Source: Balanoglossus misakiensis (taxonomy: Eukaryota; Hemichordata). Taken from it: a DNA stretch of 64,000 nucleotides. The stretch is from assembly GCA_040954595.2 (NCBI GenBank), contig CM082577.2, positions 13,950,001 through 14,014,000 on the forward strand. Direction: 5' to 3'. The position numbers and the translations under genes are program-made. Under the pieces are notes generated by a model. The model saw only the letters and a program-made list of their open reading frames with translations. It made no database searches and was not told the DNA's origin. Shown here in pieces: positions 1 to 9,924 of this stretch; the stretch's first letter is position 1; every line of letters begins with the position of its first letter.

Positions 1-802
1 TACAAGGAGTTGTGACCCCCAACTTAGACATGTTTACATAACTTTTATAGGCCAGCTGTTACATTAGTAGTTTCATAATTTTATTTGTATTTTGAAAATG
101 TTTTCCTGTTTTTTTGTTTACTTTTTTATTTTTTTTATTATTTGTTGATTGTAATGCTGTATGGCGTTTACCAGTCATTTCAGTTTTTCAGTTCTTTAGG
201 CCAGCTGTTACAGAGAAGAGACCACCGGCTATTAAATTTTTAATCACCAGTGGCAGGTCAGTGTGTGTCTGTCTGTCTGTTCCAGGGCTGACTGAAAGAA
301 GTTGCTTCTCATATGTGTTTGTACAGACAATTTTTGGTCATTTTTTTTCTAGCACCACTTGTAAGACTGCCATGACACAGTTTATTGGGCATGTTCCTTG
401 TTAATTTTTTTTAAATTCCATATTTCTATATTGTAAGATCATATCTGCTTGCAATGTCACCTGTAATTTTTATTCTGGTGTGTCACTGTTTCCGCATAAT
501 CCTCAAATGGGACCACAGTGTCCTTGACGCTATTTTTTAACATATGTCATCAAGGTCACACCTACTACGGATGTGACATCATCAGATGATGACATAATAA
601 ACAAGTAACAATGAATTTTGTCAACATTAAACTTTATAAACACAATGCCAATGAAGTCCAAAAGGTAAAATAAAATCACACTGATTTTATCTAAGAAGTA
701 AGATCAACACATCAAATTTGCTGAATCATTTTCATTTGATAGTGTTTTTGATGACAGACGCTATTTGTCGATACATTGACAGCAGCCATCAAAATGGTTT
801 AC
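1..802. other. Non-coding sequence 3' of the decayed transposon-like gene
   Basis: No supportable gene. There is a short GT/CTGT microsatellite near 259-283. The motif CTACTACGGATGTGAC occurs at about 565-580 and again near 7934-7949, on the other side of the transposon-like pseudogene. The remainder is AT-rich and unremarkable. Confidence 0.5.
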
Positions 803-1006
803 TCAGATCCTTGAGTTGGCTTCAGCAAGTTCCTTTGGGTCAAACTTGTAACAAGATCTTCTGTGTATATTTGGAGAAGTCAACACTCTAACAATATCAC
901 AGCGTAACTGAGTCGTTTCTTCTGGTTTGTCTGGCAACACAAATACACCATGGCGTATTTCTTTGAAGAATCTGACAGCAACATTTTCTTCATTGAAACT
1001 AATCAT
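803..1006 (-). pseudogene. Last exon of decayed transposon-like gene
   Basis: This exon encodes about 67 C-terminal residues and ends in a stop. It is preceded on the minus strand by a pyrimidine-rich acceptor (TCTCTTTCAG). It joins in phase 0 to the exon at 1739-1841. The translation ends with a segment containing VLPDKPEET and VRVLTSP. From memory, this resembles the C-termini of a large family of uncharacterised, transposon-like proteins common in cnidarians, molluscs and deuterostomes. The upstream part of this locus has stops and frameshifts, so I treat the exon as part of a dead copy, although this exon itself is open. Confidence 0.5.
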
Positions 1007-1233
1007 CTGAAAGAGACAAAATCATGAAAGGAATTTAGCAGCTCACTCATTAATCGTCACCCCCTACATTATCAGATTTATGTAATGAAATATTTATACT
1101 TGATACATATTTCAATAAACAACAACAAAAATCACAAACCATTAATGAGCAGTTCACATGTTCACTAATGCACAAACCCGGGACTGAGAAGGGCACTTGT
1201 AACTTATTTTATGTGCATACATATAGTTGTTAA

Positions 1234-1645
1234 GGATGTACGCGCAGAAAATAAACCAGAAACACTGCCCGCCCGGTCTTTTTCCCATAGGATTACATTG
1301 ATAATCGCCAGAAAACAAACTTCTACTATTGTCATTTTCACGAAATTTTACACATAGCTCAGTCCAGCAAATATAAATTCATTGGTCAAATAAAATATAG
1401 GGGTCACCGCGCTCTATTTTGAGATAAATTGCGTTAAAAATTTTGCCCATAGACAAACTATTGGTGAAAAATGCTGAGTCAGCAGATTTCTTCTATTATC
1501 GACCAAATTCATGGCTCTGTATTTCAAAAACAAGCACAGTGACCCCTATATTTTATTACAGATTTTCATTATACATACGAAGTAGAATAAAAAAATCCAC
1601 AATTAAAAAAAATGACAATACTTTCAATTTACTGAACGTACATCC
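1234..1645. mobile_element. 412-bp MITE with TTAA target duplication
   Basis: The ends are inverted: GGATGTACG at 1234 and CGTACATCC ending at 1645. Both are flanked directly by TTAA (1230-1233 and 1646-1649). A second, internal inverted pair (AGGGGTCAC near 1400 and GTGACCCCT near 1540) lets the element fold further. TTAA duplications are typical of piggyBac and Kolobok transposons. No transposase is encoded, so it is non-autonomous. It lies in the intron between the pseudogene exons at 803-1006 and 1739-1841. A diverged relative lies near 31288-31440. Confidence 0.75.
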
Positions 1646-1738
1646 TTAAATATATTTTTAGTACACTGCATGTATTTTGGGGGTAGTATATTTCTGTGCA
1701 GATGAGCCAAACTTTTGGAGAAGAACGCAAACCTGTAC

Positions 1739-1841
1739 CTGGGCCATGAACATCTTTATTTTCTTTCCAACGGGCACCTTGACAGCTACATAGTCATGTA
1801 TCTTGAGTGGCAACTCTTCAGTCGTCTCCAATGGTTCTGGT
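1739..1841 (-). pseudogene. Internal exon of decayed transposon-like gene
   Basis: The exon is bounded by a TTTCCCAG acceptor and a CAG|GTACAG donor. It is open throughout and encodes about 34 residues, including the stretch HDYVAVKVPVGKKIKMF. It enters in phase 2 from the exon at 2062-2121 and leaves in phase 0 into the exon at 803-1006, so the three exons still form one continuous reading frame. Confidence 0.5.
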
Positions 1842-2061
1842 CTGGGAAAGAAGTTACAGTTTGATAAGTGATGGTATATTAAACAGTTACAGTACTAACA
1901 AAAGTGTGTCATTGTCATCCAGTAACATTAAGTACCATACAAACATGAGTGTTGACACTTGGTTATCTTGGTGTCTGACAATTTGCATGGAGTATTTTTA
2001 CTCTGTCGATAGAAAGAAAATGCCAGTAATAAGTGATATATGACAAACAGTCTAGACTTAC

Positions 2062-2121
2062 CTGTCACTGACGGTGTCTTCGATGGCAGGCATGGATGAC
2101 TCAGGCACTGGCACTGTTGAC
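2062..2121 (-). pseudogene. Exon of decayed transposon-like gene, cut by LINE insertion
   Basis: The open reading frame encodes about 20 residues and ends at a good donor (ACAG|GTAAGT) in phase 2, matching the next exon. Its upstream side runs straight into the (ATT)n tail of the LINE at 2122, so its original acceptor or 5' part has been separated by the LINE insertion. Confidence 0.45.
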
Positions 2122-2212
2122 ATTATTATTATTATTATTATAAACTTTATTTCGGACTCATGGTCCATATTACAGTAGGATTAGTTGAAAGGGGAAAAAA
2201 TAGATTACATAT

Positions 2213-4933
2213 CTAAATGACAAAAAGGAGCTTATTCCAAATGCTCAAAGTTTCAGAATTAAAATACAATATATCATGCACTTGCCGCACAATGACATTT
2301 TGGCAGTTCAAGAGTCTTTGTTTAAGACTAAAAATTTGCCTTCTATGCAGGGCATCGAATGTATCGATTCTGTTCGTCACAAACATAGAGCTCGCACTAC
2401 TTCGTCTTTCATATCCCAATAGGATACGAGCAGCGTTGTTGTATGCAATTTTCAATTTCCTCATTGTGCTGACAGTGAATTTTACCCACATTGGGCTTCC
2501 ATACATTTGATAACAATATGTTTTGAAGAGAATACTCTTAATGTCAAAAGTACATCTGAAAAAAATTCTCTTAAGCTTATTAGCTGACACATAAAAACAT
2601 CGCATCTGTCGCTCAATATCATCATCATCATGGAGATGATCGTTGAGGATGAAACCCAGATGCTTTTTCTTTGTTACAAATGCTAGTTTAACTCCATTAA
2701 GATAAACAGAAGGAATGCGACGAATCATAGAAGAATCCGATTTGATACACATACAGTTAGTCTTTTTGTCATTAAATAAAATATCATGAGTATTACCATA
2801 GTCGCCACAGATATCGACCAACTTCTGAGTCCCCTTGACCGAAGGACTAATAAGACATATATCATCGGCATACATTAAATGGTTGATAAAATATCCTCCA
2901 ATATTACAGCCTGTTTTGGAGTTTGACAACATCATACTCAACTGATCAACATAAATATTAAAAAACTTAGGTGACAAGATTCCACCTTGTTTGACACCAT
3001 TAGAGACAGTGAATCCAGCAGAGGTACATGAACCCCAGCGAATGAAAATCTGCTGAGTACGATACCAACTCAAAAGAAATCGCACAAAATAAGCTGGAAC
3101 TTTGCGATCTATTAGTTTCTTGAATAAAACCCAATGGTTCACTCTGTCGAATGCTTTTGAAGCATCCATGAAGGTGATAATTACATTACTGCCATGCTTT
3201 CTATAGAAATTGATTACTTCTTTAAGAACAAATACGCACATATCAGTGGAATGGCCAGATTTGAAACCAAACTGATAATGTGACGTCTCAAGAAAACAAT
3301 CAATATGTCTAAGTAAAATTAACTCAATGAGCTTTGAAGCAACTGTAGACAGTGCAATCGGACGGTAATTACTTTTGTCATTAACATTGTTGTTTTTGTC
3401 CTTTACTATGGGAACTAAAACAGTATCAGAAAGTCTACTCGGGCAAGAACCATGTACAAACATTGCTGTAAAACACATACTAAGTAAGGTAGAGATATTA
3501 GTACTGGCATACATAAAATGCTCCGCTGAAAGAAAGTCTGAGCCAGCAGCTTTCCCAGTCTGTAATTTAGAAATGGCATCACACACGTCACCGGGTAAAA
3601 CAGTAACACTATTATCAAAGGTACATTTCTCAACAGCTTCCAAGACAAATTTCTTATCATCAGTCGTGTTCACAGAGTTATAGATTTCTTGGTAATGTTT
3701 ACACCACATATCAGTAACATTAGCTTCACCAGTACAACCACCTACATTGTTTGGCCTGGAAGAACACTTTTTGTTATTGACAGAATGCCAAAATTTCTTG
3801 TGGTTACCTTCACAGAGGTTTTTGGCCATAGCATCAGCTTTCATTTGCTCTTCATTAATTCGACACGCCCGCAACGCATACTTGAAACGAGCATGAGTAC
3901 GACGTTTAAAATCATACAATGGTCCATTCTTGGGTTTACCAGACTCACGCCATAATTTAAATGCGTCACGGGCAATTGCATGGATCTCTTTTAAATGGTC
4001 ATTCCACCCAGCAACTGCACAACTTTTTCCACTATCATTGGCATGGCTAATTCGAGTGCCAGCACAATGTAAACAATCAATGATATTACCATAGAAGTCA
4101 GCAATACTATCAACATGATTCTTGTCTTTACAGTGAATGTCTTTACAGCATAATGAATCAGTAGGAATATTAATATCTGCAAGAAGTCTATCCGTGTCAT
4201 CAGTGTACATATTACATCGTTTGTTACTGACATTAGACCAATTTAAATTAAATCCTGTATTACTATAGGAAGTATCAGATCTACTAGAGTCACACGATGG
4301 TAAAAAATCGACATTACATGTAATGGAAAGTGGAAAATGATCTGATAAGATCATGTCATACAAAATTTCCATTGACTGTATACAATGGTGAGAACTATAT
4401 GTACAAATACAATGGTCTAACCATGAAGTAGAGCCATGCATGTCGCTAACATATGTAAATGAATCATCAGGCAAAAAGACTTGGTCAGAGATAAAGTAAT
4501 TATAGTCATTACAGAAACTTTGTAATGTCGAGCCAAATAAGGAATTCTGATCTGAATTCCAATCACCAATAATCATACTACAATAAGAGTCACTGGATTG
4601 AACAATTGAATAAATTTTTGCTAAGTAATCAGAAAATTCATCACAGTTTTCACTACTACACGTCGGTAAATATACACAAAGGATTAACAGTTTACACTTG
4701 ATGTAATCAATCTCAATCCCAATAATTCTGTTGTCATTAAAAGACCTTACTTTGACAGCGTGACCAATTGACTTACGCCACAGAATAGCGACGCCCCCAT
4801 ATGGTCTACTAATAATTAGTTTTTCACTAGGATCAACAGGGGACTCACCATAGAAATCAAAGTCTTTATAATATGGATGGTAGATAAAAAAGAAATATTG
4901 TCTCGAGTTAGCCAATGTTCTTGTAGTAAACAA
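2213..4933 (-). CDS. LINE endonuclease/reverse transcriptase ORF (906 aa open frame)
   Basis: The product would nick target DNA and copy the LINE RNA at the nick. Residues ~30-220 look like an exonuclease/endonuclease/phosphatase domain, with IIGDWNSD and, at its end, ILSDHFPLSI (the catalytic SDH). The reverse transcriptase follows: RPIALSTVASKLIE, then the FMDASKAFDRVNH block near residue 587, GVKQGGILSP, and the catalytic YADD near residue 688. A C-terminal tail follows, with no RNase H recognised. The nominal start at 4933 is not the real start: the frame overlaps the upstream frame (4816-5301), which supplies the finger and the first endonuclease strand (ICLLQEHWL). A single frame slip near an A-rich run at about 4880-4900 separates them. 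Confidence 0.85.
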   Translation of the reverse strand: MFTTRTLANSRQYFFFIYHPYYKDFDFYGESPVDPSEKLIISRPYGGVAILWRKSIGHAVKVRSFNDNRIIGIEIDYIKCKLLILCVYLPTCSSENCDEFSDYLAKIYSIVQSSDSYCSMIIGDWNSDQNSLFGSTLQSFCNDYNYFISDQVFLPDDSFTYVSDMHGSTSWLDHCICTYSSHHCIQSMEILYDMILSDHFPLSITCNVDFLPSCDSSRSDTSYSNTGFNLNWSNVSNKRCNMYTDDTDRLLADINIPTDSLCCKDIHCKDKNHVDSIADFYGNIIDCLHCAGTRISHANDSGKSCAVAGWNDHLKEIHAIARDAFKLWRESGKPKNGPLYDFKRRTHARFKYALRACRINEEQMKADAMAKNLCEGNHKKFWHSVNNKKCSSRPNNVGGCTGEANVTDMWCKHYQEIYNSVNTTDDKKFVLEAVEKCTFDNSVTVLPGDVCDAISKLQTGKAAGSDFLSAEHFMYASTNISTLLSMCFTAMFVHGSCPSRLSDTVLVPIVKDKNNNVNDKSNYRPIALSTVASKLIELILLRHIDCFLETSHYQFGFKSGHSTDMCVFVLKEVINFYRKHGSNVIITFMDASKAFDRVNHWVLFKKLIDRKVPAYFVRFLLSWYRTQQIFIRWGSCTSAGFTVSNGVKQGGILSPKFFNIYVDQLSMMLSNSKTGCNIGGYFINHLMYADDICLISPSVKGTQKLVDICGDYGNTHDILFNDKKTNCMCIKSDSSMIRRIPSVYLNGVKLAFVTKKKHLGFILNDHLHDDDDIERQMRCFYVSANKLKRIFFRCTFDIKSILFKTYCYQMYGSPMWVKFTVSTMRKLKIAYNNAARILLGYERRSSASSMFVTNRIDTFDALHRRQIFSLKQRLLNCQNVIVRQVHDILYFNSETLSIWNKLLFVI

Positions 4934-5301
4934 ATGTCATGAGTTTCAATGTCCCGTTCATCGAATGTGTCTACACACAATTTAACAACAGCGTCAAACG
5001 GCAGTGTGTCCATTTTGTTCAGTACGAAGCAGAGTAGTTCATTGATTACTACATTACCATCAGAATTAGCCGACTCGTACAAGGACTGCTGTGTGCCAGA
5101 ACTGTCCAAAGCATGTCGCTTGTTCACACCGCTAGAACTTGAGTCGTAACACATGTCCACACCGCCATTGTCCACCAACACTTCGGCGCCCACCACTCGA
5201 TCAGGATGAAATCGCTTTTTGTTGCATGACGGACATAAATCCAAATCGCCCTGACATCCACGGACACCTTGGGTTGTACCACAATCATTACACTGCAGCA
5301 T
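4816..5301 (-). CDS. LINE N-terminal fragment: PHD/RING-like finger plus start of endonuclease
   Basis: This 161-residue frame starts at 5301. Residues 1-30 hold a cysteine cluster (MLQCNDCG, then LCPSCNKKRFH) that resembles a PHD- or RING-type zinc finger. A low-complexity linker follows, then ETHDICLLQEHWL near residue 120, which is the beginning of the endonuclease fold continued in the 2213-4933 frame. The last ~30 residues are out of frame. The two pieces were probably one protein in the active element. Confidence 0.65.
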   Translation of the reverse strand: MLQCNDCGTTQGVRGCQGDLDLCPSCNKKRFHPDRVVGAEVLVDNGGVDMCYDSSSSGVNKRHALDSSGTQQSLYESANSDGNVVINELLCFVLNKMDTLPFDAVVKLCVDTFDERDIETHDICLLQEHWLTRDNISFLSTIHIIKTLISMVSPLLILVKN

Positions 5302-7493
5302 TATGGTTGCGGACGCAAAAAATCAGGAGAAAAATTGCCCCGAAAATGTGTAGCAGAGAGAGCTCCACTACGCAGCACGCAGCTACAGTTGCTGAACTCT
5401 AGTTTGGTGGATTTCCAATCACTCACATACTCAGAATTCACACAAACATCTGATCTCCCTCCTGTGCACTTGTCACAGTAACATGAGAGTTCCCTGGTTT
5501 TGATTTCCATCGGTTGTCCAGTACCTACAACACAATGCAGTTTTTTTGTCCCCTTTAAAGTTTTTGCTTGCCTGCTCGGGCTGTCCCTCTGAATATCAGC
5601 CTTTGGTACGTAGATAAATGAGCGTTTAGAAACTTCTCCACGCTTACCATCTCCTGGATATGTCACTTTACTACCATCTTTTTCCATAGTCTTGGAACAG
5701 AACTGGTATAATTCTACTGCATTGCGTATAATAGCTTGACGGCGCAGAGCAGCTCTACTTGCTGTGTACTTGGTAACAGCTCCTACTCCATCACACACCT
5801 TTGCCGTGGGAAGTTTCATAGTAGTTCCTCTGTATTGTAGCACCATGGTCTTGCTGTGAATATGATATGTCAGCAAATGACACCCTTGCTTTGTACTAGG
5901 CTGCTGCACCATCCGTAAATTGGTGGATATGTTTGATGGGCACACCACCTTTATCCAATTCTGACAGAACTTTCTGGGTAAAGACATGCACAGCATCTTT
6001 GTCATTCTTCAAATCATCAGAGATGCATACAAAGGCATGCTTTACAAGGACGCTTTCAGAGGTTTCGTCATCATAGATCTATTTCATATCCATCAAGTAA
6101 TAACACATGATTGGGTGAACTGTCACTGCTTGCTGTTCCCAATATGAACTCTGAACTTCATCTTGTGATCGACAGAAATAGTTTTATGCAAAATCCAATA
6201 CCATAAGAAGGTCACCCGTTTTCAGAGATGTGAGGCACTTTTGCTGTTGTGTGTGCTAGCTGCCAAGATGCACAAAACCTATGGGATGGGAAGGATACTA
6301 AATCCGCCTTCAATGCTGTCATGAATTCCGAAACAGTTGATGTGTTAATGCACTTCAACAACATTTTTGTCTTCGTCTGACCCTCACCAATCTCGACCGT
6401 TCCATATTCCCATTTTCTCCACAGTATTTTCATATCCTTCAGTTCTTGTAACTCCTTGAAGTGAACATCAAGCATATCAGGACCCCATTTTGCAACAGTT
6501 GCGTTTTAAACATTCTGCCTTTGGGTACAACTCACTGTACTGACTCAGACTCCCAGACTTCACTAGCTGCACCAGGTTTTCTATGGCATGCTGGTGTTTC
6601 TCAGCAACTTCTCCGCCATAGTTTGGTAGTGACAGGATGAATGATTTAAGAGCCTCTGTCTTCTGTGTTATATTACAGCACACATTGCACAGACAAGTCA
6701 CTCTTGATGATTCTGAGACATGTTTTACATTTTGAGGGCGCATCTTTTCAAATGCTCGCTGGCTGATTTTTAGGTGTGGATATTTTTCTCTGAACATGTT
6801 GTATGCTTCTTTTTGTGTTACCTGTAGTAAATGTTTCTGCAACACTACCTTTTCACCACTTTCAGTTTTAATTTTGCTGACATCCCTTTTGTTTGGAAGT
6901 TCGCGGCTTACTTCATCTGTGAGATAGAAGTCTTTCACGATTAACTTCAGGGCATTTGAATGTGCATCCTAGCGCTTTTTTCTGGCTTCCTGTTTCCACC
7001 ATTTCGACACTGTTACATTTGTCTTCATCTTCATACTTATACCAAGGTTCTTCTTTATGATGGTCTTCATTCTGTATTATTTAGCAACTCCAGCTGCAGT
7101 AACCTATGCTATGGATTTATATGATTGAGTCATGTGTCTATCTTTGCAATGTTTTACTAGTTTAATTCCATGTGACAAACTTTCCTCAAGAGCTGTCAGC
7201 AACTTCAGCTTTTTCCTCACACCTTCATTCACAATGACATCTTTCTTCTCCAGAATTTTCTGTGTTCTTGGTGAACTGTATGCCAGCCTTTCAAGGACCT
7301 TTGCTCGTTTTGTTGGTGACTTTGGCATCACTTTTTTGACTTTGTGAGTATGGCGACGTTCTGACCGGTCACTCTGGAATGGAGAACGTGTTTCACTCCT
7401 CTCTGACTCTATTTTTTTTCTCCACATCTTTACATACATGATTTTCTTCTGTCGCTGAAGATTTTGTCTTTGTTTTCCTAACCTCTTTATCAT
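5302..7493 (-). pseudogene. Decayed transposon-like gene, main coding body
   Basis: Open segments lie at 7104-7493, 6477-6938, 6212-6475 and 5302-5990. They read as one damaged protein. The N-terminal part is very basic (VMPKSPTKRAKVLERLAYSS). The middle part has a cysteine cluster (VTCLCNVCCN). The later part contains LDFA-stop-NYFCRSQDEVQSSYW, then LVKHAFVCISDDLKNDKDA, HQFTDGAAA-stop-YK, and CDGVGAV. Three in-frame stops lie at about 5900-6180, and frameshifts lie near 6480-6510 and 5830, so it is dead. The spaced Asp motifs (LDFA.N, FTDG..QYK, CDG.G) resemble those in a widespread uncharacterised metazoan family that behaves like a mobile element. A DDE-type transposase is possible but not shown. 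Downstream exons lie beyond the inserted LINE at 803-2121. Confidence 0.55.
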
Positions 7494-9283
7494 ACGTGCC
7501 TACCTATAAAACAGTACGATTTGCGAAAATGCGCTGAGAAACCATTTGAACCGGGCACCCTGGCCCTGGGATCACGACAGTAGCCATGTTGTGACGTATG
7601 ATGTGTGGGCCGTAGTATCATTTTAAGGGGGTTGGCAGCTTTCATTACGATGGCTTCCCTTCAATTTTGGGATATAAACTTTTGGGTTTAAATTAAATCA
7701 TGTCAAAAGAACTACAACACATTTCATATCTGGTGTATAGATGAGTGAACTACAAAGGTTGCTTTATTAACTGCAAAGAAATTGCTTGTATGGCTTACAA
7801 AATTAGTTCACACATGTCAGAATGATGCATACTTAAATGAAAGCAAAGTGATTTGAAAGATTTCAATTCTTTTTAGTAATTGAAAAGCAATTATTTTAGT
7901 TTTTCATCAATCAAAGGACACATTATATTAAGGCTACTACGGATGTGACGTTGCGGAAACATAATCTTCATCATTTTTCCAGAAACAAATTAGCTCACTC
8001 ACCTTTTGGGCCTTGCTCTGAGTGCACACTCTTTCAGTGGTGACACCACACAGCAGAATGACTTGAAGGGTCTGGGTATTTAAATACTGGACCCCATACC
8101 TCGGATGTGACACAATGTTGCGGACAATCAGGGCTGATCTTTTGAATGTCAGTGAAAATTTTAAACAGGGTATCTGTATCTCATATACATGTGCAACAAC
8201 AAAGGTATGATACTATTATTTAAAAAACATTGTAGCAATAATACCCCAGGTTTCTATTGCAGAATGGCAGCCCAGTAAATGTATGACATCATTTTTTACC
8301 CTTATTTGGTAACACGGCTGTACTTATGTACATAATACAGGACACAATCAACACTCATCAATGATGCAGTAGTGCTCAAGAGATTCCATGAAGGTGTAGG
8401 AAATAAAATATCTCTACAAATTGTTCCAACAGAAGGTTACAAAGACAAAATTAATGTTTACATTATGGCCCTTTTTAAATTTGGCCACCGGTAACGCAGA
8501 AAATCAGCAAAATTATGACCATTTTTTTAAATAAAAAAAATGACTTTGTCAAATGAACCAAAAGTTATCTATGTTTTGAAACATGCTGAAATTGATAAAA
8601 TACTGGTAAAATACACCACATATATCCACAAATTAAGCAGAGGTAGGCTGGTAACACTGTTCCTTAAAAATAGGTACCCTTAAAGCTTGCTTTTGCCGAT
8701 ATGCAAATAAGGTACAGGGGTTTTATGTTCATGCTGCCATATATAATTACCGGTATATGTATCGAACAAATCCTGATCACTAAAATAAATAATATCTTTG
8801 GAGAGATTGCATGACAAAATCTCACATGCCTCAAGCTTTCATGTGTGCAGTTCAAGATGTCAGGCCCTCTAGATTACTTTAAATAATCTAGGAAGTTCAA
8901 TCAAGTTCAGATGTCCAAATTACAGACATTGGCCTACTACTTTGGATGCAATTGTCAATGATCATGACCATGAACAATAAATTTCACACTCAAATCATAT
9001 TTAATGAAAGGTAAATGAGTAGAACTTATTAATCATGATTGTAGTTACTAGTAATTCATTTTATTCCTAGTTTACAAATACCCCCCAATTGCTTTCATTT
9101 TGTCCCTAATTCTCTTGACTGTGCGTAAAGCTACTGTTTTTAAAAAGTTGACTTTGAGCGCTGGTGAGATGACAATGTTTTCCCAGAAATGTTGGCTAGT
9201 ACTGCCAGCAGTACCCATAAGTTTCATGTTTATGAGTGTCTAATTGTTTTTATAAGAACAAACAGGAGGGGGTAAGGGAGGGG
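7494..9283. other. Non-coding stretch
   Basis: No gene recognised. A CTACTACGGATGTGAC motif at about 7934-7949 matches one at 565-580. A related piece with CTCGGATGTGACACAATG lies near 8102. A short 8-bp-stem hairpin (CTAGATTA ... TAATCTAG) lies near 8868-8890. The remainder is AT-rich. Confidence 0.4.
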
Positions 9284-9472
9284 TCAGTGACTTGAAGTGG
9301 TAGAAGTCACATGACATTTCACCTCAGACAATCTTTGAGATTTGACAGCTGATTTACTGTAACTCTTGGCGTTTTGTCTTGTGCAAAATCTACCTTGTAA
9401 CTTATCTAACTTTGCGCTTTTGCTAGGTTTTGATGTGGAGTCCACTACCATCTGAATGTTTGTCAATGGTCT
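9284..9472 (-). CDS. Possible terminal exon of an unrecognised gene
   Basis: A 62-codon open frame ends in a stop at 9284. On the minus strand it is preceded by a convincing pyrimidine tract and acceptor (CCCTCATTCTGCAG). The peptide is rich in Ser, Lys and Thr and has no motif I recognise. No partner exon was found upstream, and the frame could be chance. Listed with low confidence because of the splice-site context only. Confidence 0.18.
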   Translation of the reverse strand, partial: RPLTNIQMVVDSTSKPSKSAKLDKLQGRFCTRQNAKSYSKSAVKSQRLSEVKCHVTSTTSSH

Positions 9473-9924
9473 CTGCAGAATGAGGGAGAATGGGTAACGA
9501 ATGCACATACCACCAACCCCTTCTCCACACATACAATTAGCCTCAACATACCTCAGAGTCATTTAGACTAGCAACGGTCTTTGATCAGTTTTAACATACC
9601 TGTAATCAGTCCCATGCATCTCACATATAAACATGGCACTCATTGATCATGAGAAGAATAATTCCATGTGATGTTGGCTTGCTAGGGCTAGTTTTCTTAG
9701 CAACTCCCACTATTAGCAGCTTTTAATTGATAAATTTCCCCCTCCTACTCTTTAGTCCACAAACGACACCATTTTGAATTGCGCATTCCATGATTGTGTA
9801 CTCTTGCAATTGGGTTGAATACACCAGTGTCACTATTTACCTGTTTTATAGACAAATATGTGGCAACAATGACAGCTTGTTTCAATGGTGGAAGAGGAGA
9901 AAGACTCTGCAACCCTGTTGCACT

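Larger units (their letters stand above)
2122..5301 (-). mobile_element. LINE (APE-type non-LTR retrotransposon) with PHD-like finger
   Basis: The element reads on the minus strand. Its 3' end is an (ATT)n microsatellite at about 2122-2143, the usual tail of L2/CR1-like LINEs. The 5' boundary is set approximately where its coding sequence begins (about 5301). It encodes a cysteine-rich N-terminal finger, an apurinic endonuclease-like domain and a reverse transcriptase. It lies between exons of a decayed transposon-like gene in the same orientation. Near full length with a single evident frame break, it looks like a relatively young insertion. I cannot assign the clade confidently. Confidence 0.85.
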
